From an uncultured Candidatus Poseidoniales archaeon (GTDB lineage Archaea > Thermoplasmatota > Poseidoniia > Poseidoniales > Thalassarchaeaceae): a DNA stretch of 64,000 nt. The DNA is taken from contig CACOAW010000005.1 in assembly GCA_902625325.1 (NCBI GenBank), positions 1 through 64,000 on the forward strand. Direction: 5' to 3'. Below are positions 36,534 through 43,672 of this stretch, in pieces (the first letter of the stretch is position 1; every line of letters starts with the position of its first letter). Below the pieces are notes generated by a model. The model ran no database searches, was not told the DNA's origin, and was given only the letters and a program-made list of their open reading frames with translations. A program made the translations under genes and the position numbers.

Positions 36534-36599
36534 TCAGCAGCACCCATCGCATGAACAACTAGGGCCACAGGGGTCACAGTCACAGCAGGCACAAGGCAT
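36534..36599 (-). CDS. Putative 21-residue cysteine-rich (metallothionein-like) peptide
   Basis: ATG 36599 to TGA 36534 encodes nine cysteines in 21 residues, arranged C-x-CC-x-C-x2-C-x3-C-x-C-x2-CC with no aromatic residue, the signature of metallothioneins. GGGGT lies about 5 bases before the ATG and an AT-rich stretch about 40 bases upstream. It is 82 bases upstream of the MscS gene on the same strand. The complementary strand is also open (33 codons), so the reading needs confirmation. Confidence 0.45.
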   Translation of the reverse strand: MPCACCDCDPCGPSCSCDGCC

Positions 36600-36670
36600 G
36601 AATACCCCAGTGCTGATTATTATTTAGAGGTATGCAAATTAATATCTCTAGTTTCGGGTTTGTTTTGTTT

Positions 36671-36696
36671 CAGAGGGAGAGTCGCCCCTCCCTCTG
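36671..36696. repeat. 9-bp stem hairpin followed by T-run
   Basis: CAGAGGGAG pairs with CTCCCTCTG around an 8-base loop, followed by ATTTT on the plus strand. Could end a plus-strand transcript or be part of a structured RNA. Confidence 0.6.
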
Positions 36697-36762
36697 ATTT
36701 TCGTATAACTTTAGTGTTCGATTAGAGAAAGCGGGAGTTTCAATCCCATCTCTATTCGTATC

Positions 36763-36779
36763 GCGTGATAGTATCACGC
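36763..36779. repeat. Perfect 8-bp palindrome with 1-base spacer
   Basis: GCGTGATA-G-TATCACGC is a perfect inverted repeat. It fits a dimeric regulator site at least as well as an RNA stem, because a 1-base loop cannot fold fully. Confidence 0.6.
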
Positions 36780-36859
36780 TAGTATTCCGCCTAGTAGTCC
36801 CTGAAGGAACCACCAGATATCCATTGTTTCTCTCAACATATTTGCCCCATCTACCTAGG

Positions 36860-36914
36860 GGTTATCAAGACGTGTATCCATCACGCCCTTGCTCCAAAAC
36901 ACGCCTTGATAACC
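36860..36914. repeat. Large imperfect inverted repeat (15-base arms, 14 matching) with competing inner partner
   Basis: GGTTATCAAGACGTG (36860-36874) pairs with CACGCCTTGATAACC (36900-36914) with one mismatch. The inner part of the left arm, CAAGACGTG, can instead pair with CACGCCCTTG (36882-36891). Two mutually exclusive stems are therefore available, an arrangement typical of regulatory RNA leaders. Confidence 0.65.
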
Positions 36915-36935
36915 TGTACGTCTATCGTCAATCTT

Positions 36936-37022
36936 ATGATTAGAATGATACTGACTTTGCTGATTGGGTCATACGCTGGTATTGCTATCAGCGTAATGAG
37001 CTTCTCAGCCTTCCTTGCGTAA
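36936..37022 (+). CDS. Putative 28-residue hydrophobic peptide
   Basis: MIRMILTLLIGSYAGIAISV and a short tail: one membrane span, ATG to TAA, 21 bases after the large inverted repeat. No ribosome site. Very tentative. Confidence 0.2.
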   Translation: MIRMILTLLIGSYAGIAISVMSFSAFLA

Positions 37023-37209
37023 GTGCCCCAAAGGTCGGGGCGAGTTACCCTGCGAATGCCAGGCGCGATTTAGCAAAAAAACGGTGTCCGTGACTTCCGC
37101 AGGCACAACAGATCTCTGGGTTCTGGTCCATGGGATGAGTGCCCCTGTACCGCGTCTCGAGAGTCACAAAATTGCTAACATTAATCTACTGAAATTTCGC
37201 CCTCTAGTC

Positions 37210-37575
37210 GTGGCAAACAGCTCTTCGCAGTGGTGGCAGGATGAAGAAAACAATGGCGGAGGAGGCTCCAACCAACCCACTCCAGCTTCTATCAGTAACA
37301 AGGTAATAACATTGGACGGCAGACCACCAGAGAAGAATAGGCTGACTGCAGGTATTCTAGCACTACTGGTGGGCGGTTTTGGCGTTCACAAATTCTATTT
37401 GGGATACAATAACCAAGGAATCATCTTACTCCTGATGTCAACGGTAGGGATGATCCTGGTATTCCCACTATTTGCATCTGCAATAATTGCATTGTCAGAA
37501 GCTATAATCTATCTAACAACGAGCGATCAGAAATTCTACGATACCTACGAGGCCAACCAGAAATTATGGTTCTAA
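37210..37575 (+). CDS. TM2-domain membrane protein
   Basis: About 121 residues: a soluble N-terminus with QWW and a glycine linker (NNGGGGSN), then a TM2 domain of two spans with the typical LLVGGFGVHKFYLGYNNQG. I use GTG 37210 because an AT-rich element lies about 25 bases upstream (37168-37200). The frame stays open to 37015 without recognisable homology. TM2 proteins are small membrane proteins of mostly unknown role. Confidence 0.75.
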   Translation: MANSSSQWWQDEENNGGGGSNQPTPASISNKVITLDGRPPEKNRLTAGILALLVGGFGVHKFYLGYNNQGIILLLMSTVGMILVFPLFASAIIALSEAIIYLTTSDQKFYDTYEANQKLWF

Positions 37576-37620
37576 ATTTAGCCGGCAGAATTCTAATATT
37601 AGTACGCCACATTGTGAAAC

Positions 37621-38805
37621 ATGCAAATCAGCGAGATACTTTCACAATCGAAAGATATTCATCAATGGATAGTTGACAAAAGAAGAACAATCCACCGCCA
37701 TCCCGAATTGATGTACGAGGAGTTCGAAACGAGCAGGCTCGTTCAAAATACTCTGAAAGAGTTAGGCATTCCATACGAGAAAGACATAGCGATAACAGGT
37801 GTTGTAGGCCTCATTGGGAACGGAGGCGATCCCTGTGTCGCACTAAGGGCGGATATGGACGCCTTGCCTATCCACGAAGAAGCAGATGTGGATTTTAGAA
37901 GTGAAATTGATGGGAAAATGCATGCCTGCGGACATGATTGCCATACCGCAATGCTGCTGGGTGCAGCAAGAGTCCTGAAACAAAATGAACAGGCAATAGA
38001 TGGCACAATCAAGCTGATCTTCCAACCAGCAGAAGAAGGAGGAGCAGGTGGAAAGATGATGAGGGAGCAGGGGGTTTTGGAAAATCCCGAGGTGAGGCAA
38101 ATCTTCGGATTACATGTCACTGACAAATTACCCGTTGGTACCCTAGCATCAAGAGAGGGAACTCTATTGGCGGCTACGTCGTCAATCAAGATTTTAGTTA
38201 AGGGAAATGGGGGACACGCAGCCATGCCTCACCTTGCGATAGATCCAGTGGTTACCGGCTCGAAGATAGTGGTCGAGCTTCAAACTCTGATCTCCCGTGA
38301 GCTGGATCCCTTGGAATCCGGTGTAATCAGCATCACAATGGCAAACGCAGGTACTGCGACGAATGTTATACCTCCGACAATGGAATTACAGGGCACGATA
38401 AGATCACTGACCAGCGAGGGCATTTCCCAGTTGCAGAACAGAGTTAGAGAGGTGGCAGAATCAATAGCCGTGGCCAATCGATGCGAGGCCGAGGTTACGT
38501 TTCCAGGGAACGATTTTCCACCTACAGTGAATGATGCCGGATGCTGGGATTTGAGCAAATCCGCCTCGGAAGGAATCCTAGGACAGGGGATGGTTGAAGA
38601 AATGGGGCCCATAATGGGTGGGGAGGATTTTTCCTACTACACGGAAGTGATACCCGGGTGCTTTTCTTTCATAGGCGTCGGAAATCCAGAAATGGAGTCA
38701 TATGGCGTGCACCATCCCAAGTTCAAGGTAGATGAGGACGCTCTGTCGCTGGGAACTGCCATTCACGTTAATACGGCACTCAATGCATTGAAATGTGCGA
38801 CATAG
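37621..38805 (+). CDS. M20-family amidohydrolase/carboxypeptidase
   Basis: 394 residues of the IAA-amino-acid hydrolase/hippuricase type (M20D). Metal and catalytic motifs: ALRADMDALPI, MHACGHDCHTAML, IFQPAEEGGAGG, then GLHVT and MGGEDFSYY near the C-terminus. It hydrolyses N-acyl amino acids or peptides. It starts at ATG 37621 with a TATA-like CTAATATTA about 25 bases before, so probably leaderless. A small NTF2-like gene follows 15 bases later. Confidence 0.92.
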   Translation: MQISEILSQSKDIHQWIVDKRRTIHRHPELMYEEFETSRLVQNTLKELGIPYEKDIAITGVVGLIGNGGDPCVALRADMDALPIHEEADVDFRSEIDGKMHACGHDCHTAMLLGAARVLKQNEQAIDGTIKLIFQPAEEGGAGGKMMREQGVLENPEVRQIFGLHVTDKLPVGTLASREGTLLAATSSIKILVKGNGGHAAMPHLAIDPVVTGSKIVVELQTLISRELDPLESGVISITMANAGTATNVIPPTMELQGTIRSLTSEGISQLQNRVREVAESIAVANRCEAEVTFPGNDFPPTVNDAGCWDLSKSASEGILGQGMVEEMGPIMGGEDFSYYTEVIPGCFSFIGVGNPEMESYGVHHPKFKVDEDALSLGTAIHVNTALNALKCAT

Positions 38806-38820
38806 GGAGGTCTAATTCAG

Positions 38821-39291
38821 ATGGTTAGCTTGGAAGATGTAGAAAGGGCGCAACAGGAATGGGGCGATGGAATCGTGGCGATTTCCGAAGCCCACAGGAA
38901 TGGCGGAGACTACGTCGGGATCGCGACTAATCACATCAATACGCTGTACGCGTATCAGATCGGACCAGTCATGTTCAAACCTACCCTGGCTGCAGTGGAT
39001 CAGTTCAGACCGACTCTAGAATCCGCATTGTCCTACTTCGTAGCATCGAACAACGATTGCCCCGAGGACGAGGGTTTTGCCATAAAGGGCTGGACGAAGG
39101 TGAGGTTCGAGAATGACAGGGTGACCACCGACGGAAATAGGGCCTTTGCGATGGGCAACTATTTCTTCACCGATCCAGAAGGATATGAGGTCAAGGTGGA
39201 GTATACCTTTGGCTATATCGAGGATGGGGATTCGAACCTCAGAATCCAGCTTCATCACTCCTCCATGCCCGCCTCTACAAATTCATCCTAG
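38821..39291 (+). CDS. SnoaL/NTF2-like protein
   Basis: 156 residues. The pattern AQQEWGDGIVAISEAH, then YFVASN, TKVRFEN, MGNYFFTDPEG and VEYTFGYIEDGDSNLRIQLHHSS matches a widespread NTF2-like family sometimes mislabelled phosphoribosyl-AMP cyclohydrolase. It lacks the cysteine/histidine sites of HisI, so that name should not be used. GGGAGG lies about 12 bases upstream of ATG 38821. It is in an operon with the M20 hydrolase. Confidence 0.75.
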   Translation: MVSLEDVERAQQEWGDGIVAISEAHRNGGDYVGIATNHINTLYAYQIGPVMFKPTLAAVDQFRPTLESALSYFVASNNDCPEDEGFAIKGWTKVRFENDRVTTDGNRAFAMGNYFFTDPEGYEVKVEYTFGYIEDGDSNLRIQLHHSSMPASTNSS

Positions 39292-39374
39292 AGGATTAGC
39301 CCCCACTGATTTAGTGGTGGCACAAACAGGACTGCCGGGTAATCGTTCAAGGCTAACCTGTCCCCGACAACTCC

Positions 39375-39509
39375 ATGCTTCTCCCGGGAATCCACTGGCA
39401 ATGGCTGCAGTACTGCTCCGTTTGGGCCCTTTTCATCTGGATACTTTTCTACATCCTCAAGCAGATAATGCTCGAAGAGGACGCGGTTACAATCGGTGAA
39501 GAAGAGTGA
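39375..39509 (+). CDS. Putative 44-residue single-span membrane protein
   Basis: MLLPGIHWQWLQY, then a strong hydrophobic span (WALFIWILFYIL) and an acidic tail ending GEEE. Its TGA directly abuts the stop codon of the convergent methyltransferase (TGACTA at 39507-39512). Other convergent pairs in this window end the same way, which supports it being real. No family recognised. Confidence 0.45.
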   Translation: MLLPGIHWQWLQYCSVWALFIWILFYILKQIMLEEDAVTIGEEE

Positions 39510-40409
39510 CTATTCTCTGATCCTAAGGAGGGGGAATATCGCGGGAACCCTCTCCCTGTACGACTGATATCCGGGATCATCGCCCCACTTGGACAGTGCC
39601 CTCCTGTCCAGTATGGGTATCCCGCTGATCTTAGTCAGCAGCAGGTAGACGAAGACCGGGGATATGCAAGCGACCCACTCGAGACCCTTCAAGCAGGCCA
39701 CTCCGAAGACCGCTATTCCGGTCCAGAGCAGGGTCTCACCCAGATAGTTCGGGTGCCTGCAGCGAGACCAGAGGCCCTGGTCTATCCACTTGCCCTCGTT
39801 ATCCGGGTTGGAGTTGAACCTAGTCTTCTGCGAGTCCGCGAGCACCTCGATCCAGAAGCCGAGAATCCAGATCGCGAGCCCAATTCCGTCCCATATCCCT
39901 AGTGAGGAGGAGGGGCCAGATTGGCTGTTGACAACGATAACGACATTAGCAGTCAGGAAGATCCAGAGGCCCTGCAGGGTCCACGGGACTAGGAATCTCA
40001 CTGGAGATGTTTTCAGTTCGTCAAACCGGCCATCCTTGCCTTTGTGGTGAATCCTTAGGAAAAGGAAACCAGAGAGGCGGACGGACCATATGGCTACGAG
40101 AGCGCTAATCAGCAATTCCCTGGAGCCGAAATCCCCGGACTCAGAGCCCACCCACAGGCTGAAAGCGACTACCAAGAGATACGTCATCCCACCAGTCAGG
40201 TCGTAGAATCTCTCCGTCTGGCCGATGGATGCGGGGATCCAAGCAAGCCATTGGACTCCGAAGACTATGATAGCACACCATGCTACTGCAGGGAGCCCTC
40301 TGAAGGTGGCCGAATTTGCATCGACCGCACTCAGCACCAAGCCAACGATCAATAGTACGGAGGAAACCACTACGCCAGTCAAACGGTAATCCTCTCTTGT
40401 GGTATTCAT
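39510..40409 (-). CDS. DUF1295 membrane methyltransferase/reductase-like protein
   Basis: 299 residues with seven or more spans and the C-terminal block GLWSRCRHPNYLGETLLW, the hallmark of DUF1295 and isoprenylcysteine-methyltransferase/steroid-reductase-like proteins. It may act on lipids or quinones. I prefer ATG 40409 (MNTTREDYRL, just before the first span); the frame continues upstream to 40457. Confidence 0.82.
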   Translation of the reverse strand: MNTTREDYRLTGVVVSSVLLIVGLVLSAVDANSATFRGLPAVAWCAIIVFGVQWLAWIPASIGQTERFYDLTGGMTYLLVVAFSLWVGSESGDFGSRELLISALVAIWSVRLSGFLFLRIHHKGKDGRFDELKTSPVRFLVPWTLQGLWIFLTANVVIVVNSQSGPSSSLGIWDGIGLAIWILGFWIEVLADSQKTRFNSNPDNEGKWIDQGLWSRCRHPNYLGETLLWTGIAVFGVACLKGLEWVACISPVFVYLLLTKISGIPILDRRALSKWGDDPGYQSYRERVPAIFPLLRIRE

Positions 40410-40500
40410 GTCAATGGGCACTGGAGACCGGCAAATAAGGTGATGTAATCCGCACATTAAGTTTGTCAGTTTGAAATAGGATGTCCATGACTAACTGCCT

Positions 40501-41325
40501 GTGACTAGCGATATGCAGTTTGCCGTGGGGGTAATCGGAGTGGGCAACATGGGAGCAGCCCTAGTGCGTGGCATAATCGACAGGGGCACGGTGTCCGCAC
40601 AGTCGGTCATAGTCTGCGACCTGGATCAGGACCTAGTTGGGCGCGTCTGCGACGATATGGGGGTAGTGGACGGCACTGAAGCCACTCACGTCGCCGCGTC
40701 CGCGGACCTGGTCGTACTTGCGGCAAAGCCCCAGAACCTGCCTTCGCTGTTGGATGAGATTTCCCCGTCTATAAATGCCAATCAGACCATCATGAGCATC
40801 GCAGCAGGAGTGACCACGCAATCGATCGAGGAGAGCCTCGGCGGCAAACCCTCGGTGATTCGCGTAATGCCGAATCTGCCGGCCCTGGTCGGCGAGGGGA
40901 TCAGCGTGATATGCGGAGGCTTACATGCGACGGAGTCGGACTTCGAGAGGGTGGAAGCGGTACTGAGTGCAGTGGGGGTCTGCCTCAAGGCACCAGAGGA
41001 GATGATGGATCCGGTCACAGCACTCAGCGGAACCGGCCCTGCATACGTTTTCCACACAATGGAGGCGATGATTCAAAGCGGGATAGAAATGGGAATGTCC
41101 TCGGAGATGGCTGAAAGACTGGTCTTGCACACTGTCTTCGGATCTGCAATGCTAGCCAAGGAATCGGACCTCGACCCAACCTCACTGCGCGAGGCGGTGA
41201 CATCCCGTGGCGGGACCACAGATGCTGCAATCTCCCATCTGGAGGAAAACGGTTACACCCGACTAGTCGTAGAGGCTATTCTCGCTGCGATGGATCGGTC
41301 AGAGGAACTCGGTAGAGGAAGTTGA
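40501..41325 (+). CDS. proC: Pyrroline-5-carboxylate reductase
   Basis: 274 residues. The N-terminal NAD(P)-binding GVIGVGNMG, AAKPQN, the VIRVMPNLPALVGEG substrate-side stretch, and the C-terminal ALSGTGPAYVF and TSRGGTTDAAI all match ProC. It makes proline from P5C. It starts at GTG 40501; an ATG at 40513 is a possible alternative. It stands alone, divergent from the DUF1295 gene, far from the P5C dehydrogenase. Confidence 0.95.
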   Translation: MTSDMQFAVGVIGVGNMGAALVRGIIDRGTVSAQSVIVCDLDQDLVGRVCDDMGVVDGTEATHVAASADLVVLAAKPQNLPSLLDEISPSINANQTIMSIAAGVTTQSIEESLGGKPSVIRVMPNLPALVGEGISVICGGLHATESDFERVEAVLSAVGVCLKAPEEMMDPVTALSGTGPAYVFHTMEAMIQSGIEMGMSSEMAERLVLHTVFGSAMLAKESDLDPTSLREAVTSRGGTTDAAISHLEENGYTRLVVEAILAAMDRSEELGRGS

Positions 41326-41386
41326 CTCCTCCTGACCAGGGTAGAGTCTGCGGATACGTAATAACTCGGTATTGACAGCGTTGTCC

Positions 41387-42364
41387 ATGGAGGGGCCAAT
41401 CGGAATATCAATGATCTTGATGGGGATATACCTCTTTTGGGAGCCCAGCTACGGAAGAGCGCCAGAGCCCACAGGAAAAGTTGCCCCGAGGAAGTCCGGT
41501 ATGACCAGCGATGTCGGAGCCGCCGTGATGGCTTCGGTGAAGCCAAACTTCGTCCCCGGGAGGGGACTAAGGATTTACAGAGCATTCGGAGTGGTGGGTG
41601 CTCTCTTGGGGCTGTTAGTTGGAACGGAATTTGCCATTCCGCTCCTGGACTCGATGGACCTCTTCACCTCTGGCTCACTCAACCCGGAGGCCGTGAAGAT
41701 CTCGTGTATAGCGCTGGGGTTGTTTTTCGGATACACCCTCCCCAAAGTCGCTGAGAACTACATCGTTGTAGGTGGCCCGCCCATAGCGATAGTCCTAGGG
41801 TACGAGTACCTGGTTTACGAGAGGGGGATAGACCTGCAGGAAGTCCTCTCAGAGGTACCGATAATCTCCGAGCTCTCCCATCCGTCCCTCTCCAGCCTCC
41901 TTCTAGTCTCCTCCACCTTCCTCACACTAGCCTTCAGGATGTACCTAAGGCAGGTCGTCCCCATCTTCATGTCGGGTTTGCTCTCTGGGGGCCTAATTGG
42001 AAATGGAGGGCAAATTGTCCATTCCACTTCTCTCCCTGAGTCTCCTGTTGAGGTAGAGGTGGTCTTCTCATCGGTACTGGCGCTCAGCAGCATCGCACTG
42101 CAGATATACTCCAAGTTCTACAGGAGGGAAAGGAGAACCAAGAAAGAGAGGGCCCAGGCACGAGAGAAGAGGATGAGCCGGGGCAAGAAGGCCGGCGACG
42201 TCATTATACTGAAGTGCCCCTCCTGCTCCGAGGAGGCACCACACCAGGTCATCAACAGGAAGGAGGGTGCCGGGGGGTTCGAGGTTTTGGTCAATTGCAG
42301 AGGGATCAACCAGTTCGACGAGGTGTGCAACTTTCACCATACGGTAATCGAGGTCAATTCCTGA
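41387..42364 (+). CDS. Membrane protein with C-terminal zinc-ribbon-like domain
   Basis: 325 residues with about six spans, then a basic linker (KFYRRERRTKKERAQ) and a soluble C-terminal domain with C-P-S-C near residue 275 and a later cysteine pair (VNCRG, EVCNFHH) that could close a zinc site. I use ATG 41387, although TTG 41372 is in frame. No family recognised. Confidence 0.6.
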   Translation: MEGPIGISMILMGIYLFWEPSYGRAPEPTGKVAPRKSGMTSDVGAAVMASVKPNFVPGRGLRIYRAFGVVGALLGLLVGTEFAIPLLDSMDLFTSGSLNPEAVKISCIALGLFFGYTLPKVAENYIVVGGPPIAIVLGYEYLVYERGIDLQEVLSEVPIISELSHPSLSSLLLVSSTFLTLAFRMYLRQVVPIFMSGLLSGGLIGNGGQIVHSTSLPESPVEVEVVFSSVLALSSIALQIYSKFYRRERRTKKERAQAREKRMSRGKKAGDVIILKCPSCSEEAPHQVINRKEGAGGFEVLVNCRGINQFDEVCNFHHTVIEVNS

Positions 42365-42491
42365 CGCCTATGCAACCTCCAAGAGAAACAGGTGCTAGAA
42401 TCAGCACACCCAAGAGGGCACCAGACTTCATGGAAACACAAAGCAACGAGGCGGATTAAATCATCAACATAGGTGATTGGAGGATACCGAA

Positions 42492-42602
42492 CTATCGCTG
42501 CTTTGCCCTCTTCCTGGCCGCCTTACGCCTTCGGAGCTTCTTCTTTCGCCACTTCCATCGCTGCTTCCCCTGCTTCTTCCAAGCACGGGAACCTCTCTTC
42601 AT
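42492..42602 (-). CDS. rpl41e: Ribosomal protein L41e-like
   Basis: A 36-residue extremely basic peptide, about 60% Lys/Arg. The RWKWRKKKLRRRKAARKRAK core resembles L41e (typically a 25-residue W-K/R-K-K-R-M-R-R-L-K helix). A strong GGAGGATGA ribosome site lies about 11 bases before ATG 42602. The frame runs longer upstream but the added part is not basic and lacks a site. L41e is often missed by annotation because it is so small. Confidence 0.65.
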   Translation of the reverse strand: MKRGSRAWKKQGKQRWKWRKKKLRRRKAARKRAKQR

Positions 42603-42682
42603 TAGCGAATCATCCTCCAGTTGTCGAGTCCTTCCGACCTGCCTCGCGTATATGAGCGATTCGCGTTTAACGCCTAGTTCGG

Positions 42683-42759
42683 TGGTGGGCAATACAGGAT
42701 TCGAACCCGTGTCACCGGCTTAGAAGGCCAGCATGATATCCAGACTACACCAATCGCCC
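42683..42759 (-). tRNA. tRNA-Arg(TCT)
   Basis: Minus-strand cloverleaf: acceptor GGGCGAT/ATTGCCC, anticodon stem CTGGC/GCCGG with loop CTTCTAA (anticodon TCT), T-loop GGTTCGAATCC, discriminator A and an encoded CCA. No intron. Confidence 0.95.
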
Positions 42760-42794
42760 GCGACCCTCTGCGGGAGCCTCACTTAGATGAACCC

Positions 42795-43328
42795 TCACTT
42801 CGCCTCAAACCTGCTCGCGCACTTCGGGCACCGTGTCGGTCTAGTCACTCTCCTCCTTTCCCAGGCATGGCCGCACTTCCCACAAATCCACTGCTCCTCG
42901 GGGAGCTCCTGGAGGACCCTCTCTCTGAGTCTCATCAGGACCGGCGAGTCCCTCAGCTTTGGAGCAGGAGCAACTCTACTGACAATCTCTGCATGCAAAC
43001 CATCGTGATCCAGAAGGCCAGCCGCATGGAGCAACTCATGAGTGAGAGTGTGCCTAAAGAGGGCTGCGTCATCTGAAAGAATGGGGTTCAGGGCTATTGT
43101 TATGGGGCCCGGCGGAGCACCGAGCCTCCTCCTCCGATAGAGCTCGTGGTGGTCTAACTCGAATCTGGTGAAGCCAAGGCGAGACTCATTCTCGTCTAGC
43201 CACTTGAGCTCTAGTTCTTTGTCCAGGTGCTTGACAAATGGGGCATCCTCCCCCTCCAACTCTTGAATCAGCGTGGCCAGCAGCCCCTCCGTGATCTCAG
43301 GTCGTCCCTTGGAGTCCCGTGACGCCAT
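42795..43328 (-). CDS. SprT-like zinc metalloprotease with C-terminal zinc ribbon
   Basis: 177 residues. Zinc-protease motif HELLH (TLTHELLHAAG) followed by DHDGLH, then a C-terminal ribbon C-x2-C...C-x2-C (ICGKCGHAW, TRCPKC). The architecture resembles the SprT/Spartan catalytic core used for protein-DNA crosslink repair. I use ATG 43328 (MASRDSKG); an upstream in-frame start exists at 43367. It faces tRNA-Ala. Confidence 0.85.
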   Translation of the reverse strand: MASRDSKGRPEITEGLLATLIQELEGEDAPFVKHLDKELELKWLDENESRLGFTRFELDHHELYRRRRLGAPPGPITIALNPILSDDAALFRHTLTHELLHAAGLLDHDGLHAEIVSRVAPAPKLRDSPVLMRLRERVLQELPEEQWICGKCGHAWERRRVTRPTRCPKCASRFEAK

Positions 43329-43381
43329 GCCACTACCTCTCACGTCCTCCTTAAATGGGCGTCGCATTTCGTAGGTCCATT

Positions 43382-43458
43382 GGGCGTGTGGCGCAGCTTG
43401 GAAGCGCGCTTCCTTGGCATGGAAGAGGCCCCGAGTTCAAATCTCGGCACGTCCACCA
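43382..43458 (+). tRNA. tRNA-Ala(GGC)
   Basis: Acceptor GGGCGTG/CACGTCC has the G3-U70 wobble that identifies alanine tRNAs. Anticodon stem CTTCC/GGAAG with loop TTGGCAT gives anticodon GGC. T-loop TTCAAAT, discriminator A, encoded CCA. No intron. Confidence 0.94.
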
Positions 43459-43672
43459 TCTAGAACCGGTCGTCAAGAACTAAATTTGCCAATGTTCATT
43501 TGAGCGGTTTTTTCATAAATTTCCGTTTAAATATGAACAATTGTATAAATTATATTATAAATAATGTGCATTATATTAGAAATATATATATTTTTAAATA
43601 TTATATTCAAAATATACCAAATTATCTGTTCATGCGTTCAGACTATAAACTACCTTTACACGGCAAATTGCT
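43459..43672 (+). promoter_or_regulatory. AT-rich promoter region of the glutamine synthetase gene
   Basis: A 214-base leader with very low GC (43490-43625 is mostly A/T, including ATATATATATTTTTAAATA). A TATA-like CTATAAA at 43643-43649 is about 25-30 bases from the ATG and no ribosome site is present, so a leaderless transcript is likely. The remainder could hold regulator sites; no clear dyad stands out. Confidence 0.6.

Larger units (their letters stand above)
36600..37209. other. 610-base, mostly non-coding region rich in hairpins
   Basis: No gene over 30 codons is convincing here. The stretch holds at least three strong inverted repeats (annotated separately), a weak GGGAG...TCCC hairpin near 36733, and two tiny hydrophobic ORFs (16 codons on minus at 36774-36824; 28 codons on plus at 36936-37022). 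Base composition is lower in GC than the coding parts. It could contain a structured non-coding RNA. Confidence 0.55.

Noticed and set aside
36531..36632. 33-codon plus-strand ORF opposite the cysteine-rich peptide
   Set aside because: Gln/His/Ser-rich product looks like the by-product of TGC/TGT codons on the other strand; no ribosome site.
38821..39291. Naming this protein phosphoribosyl-AMP cyclohydrolase
   Set aside because: The sequence lacks HisI zinc and catalytic residues; only the NTF2-like fold is supported.
39303..39317. CCACT/AGTGG hairpin after the NTF2-like gene
   Set aside because: Only 5 bp and no T-run; not a convincing terminator.
42370..42459. 29-codon ORF (MQPPRETGARISTPKRAPDF and on) after the 41387 gene
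   Set aside because: Hydrophilic, low-complexity, no ribosome site and no pattern; likely chance.
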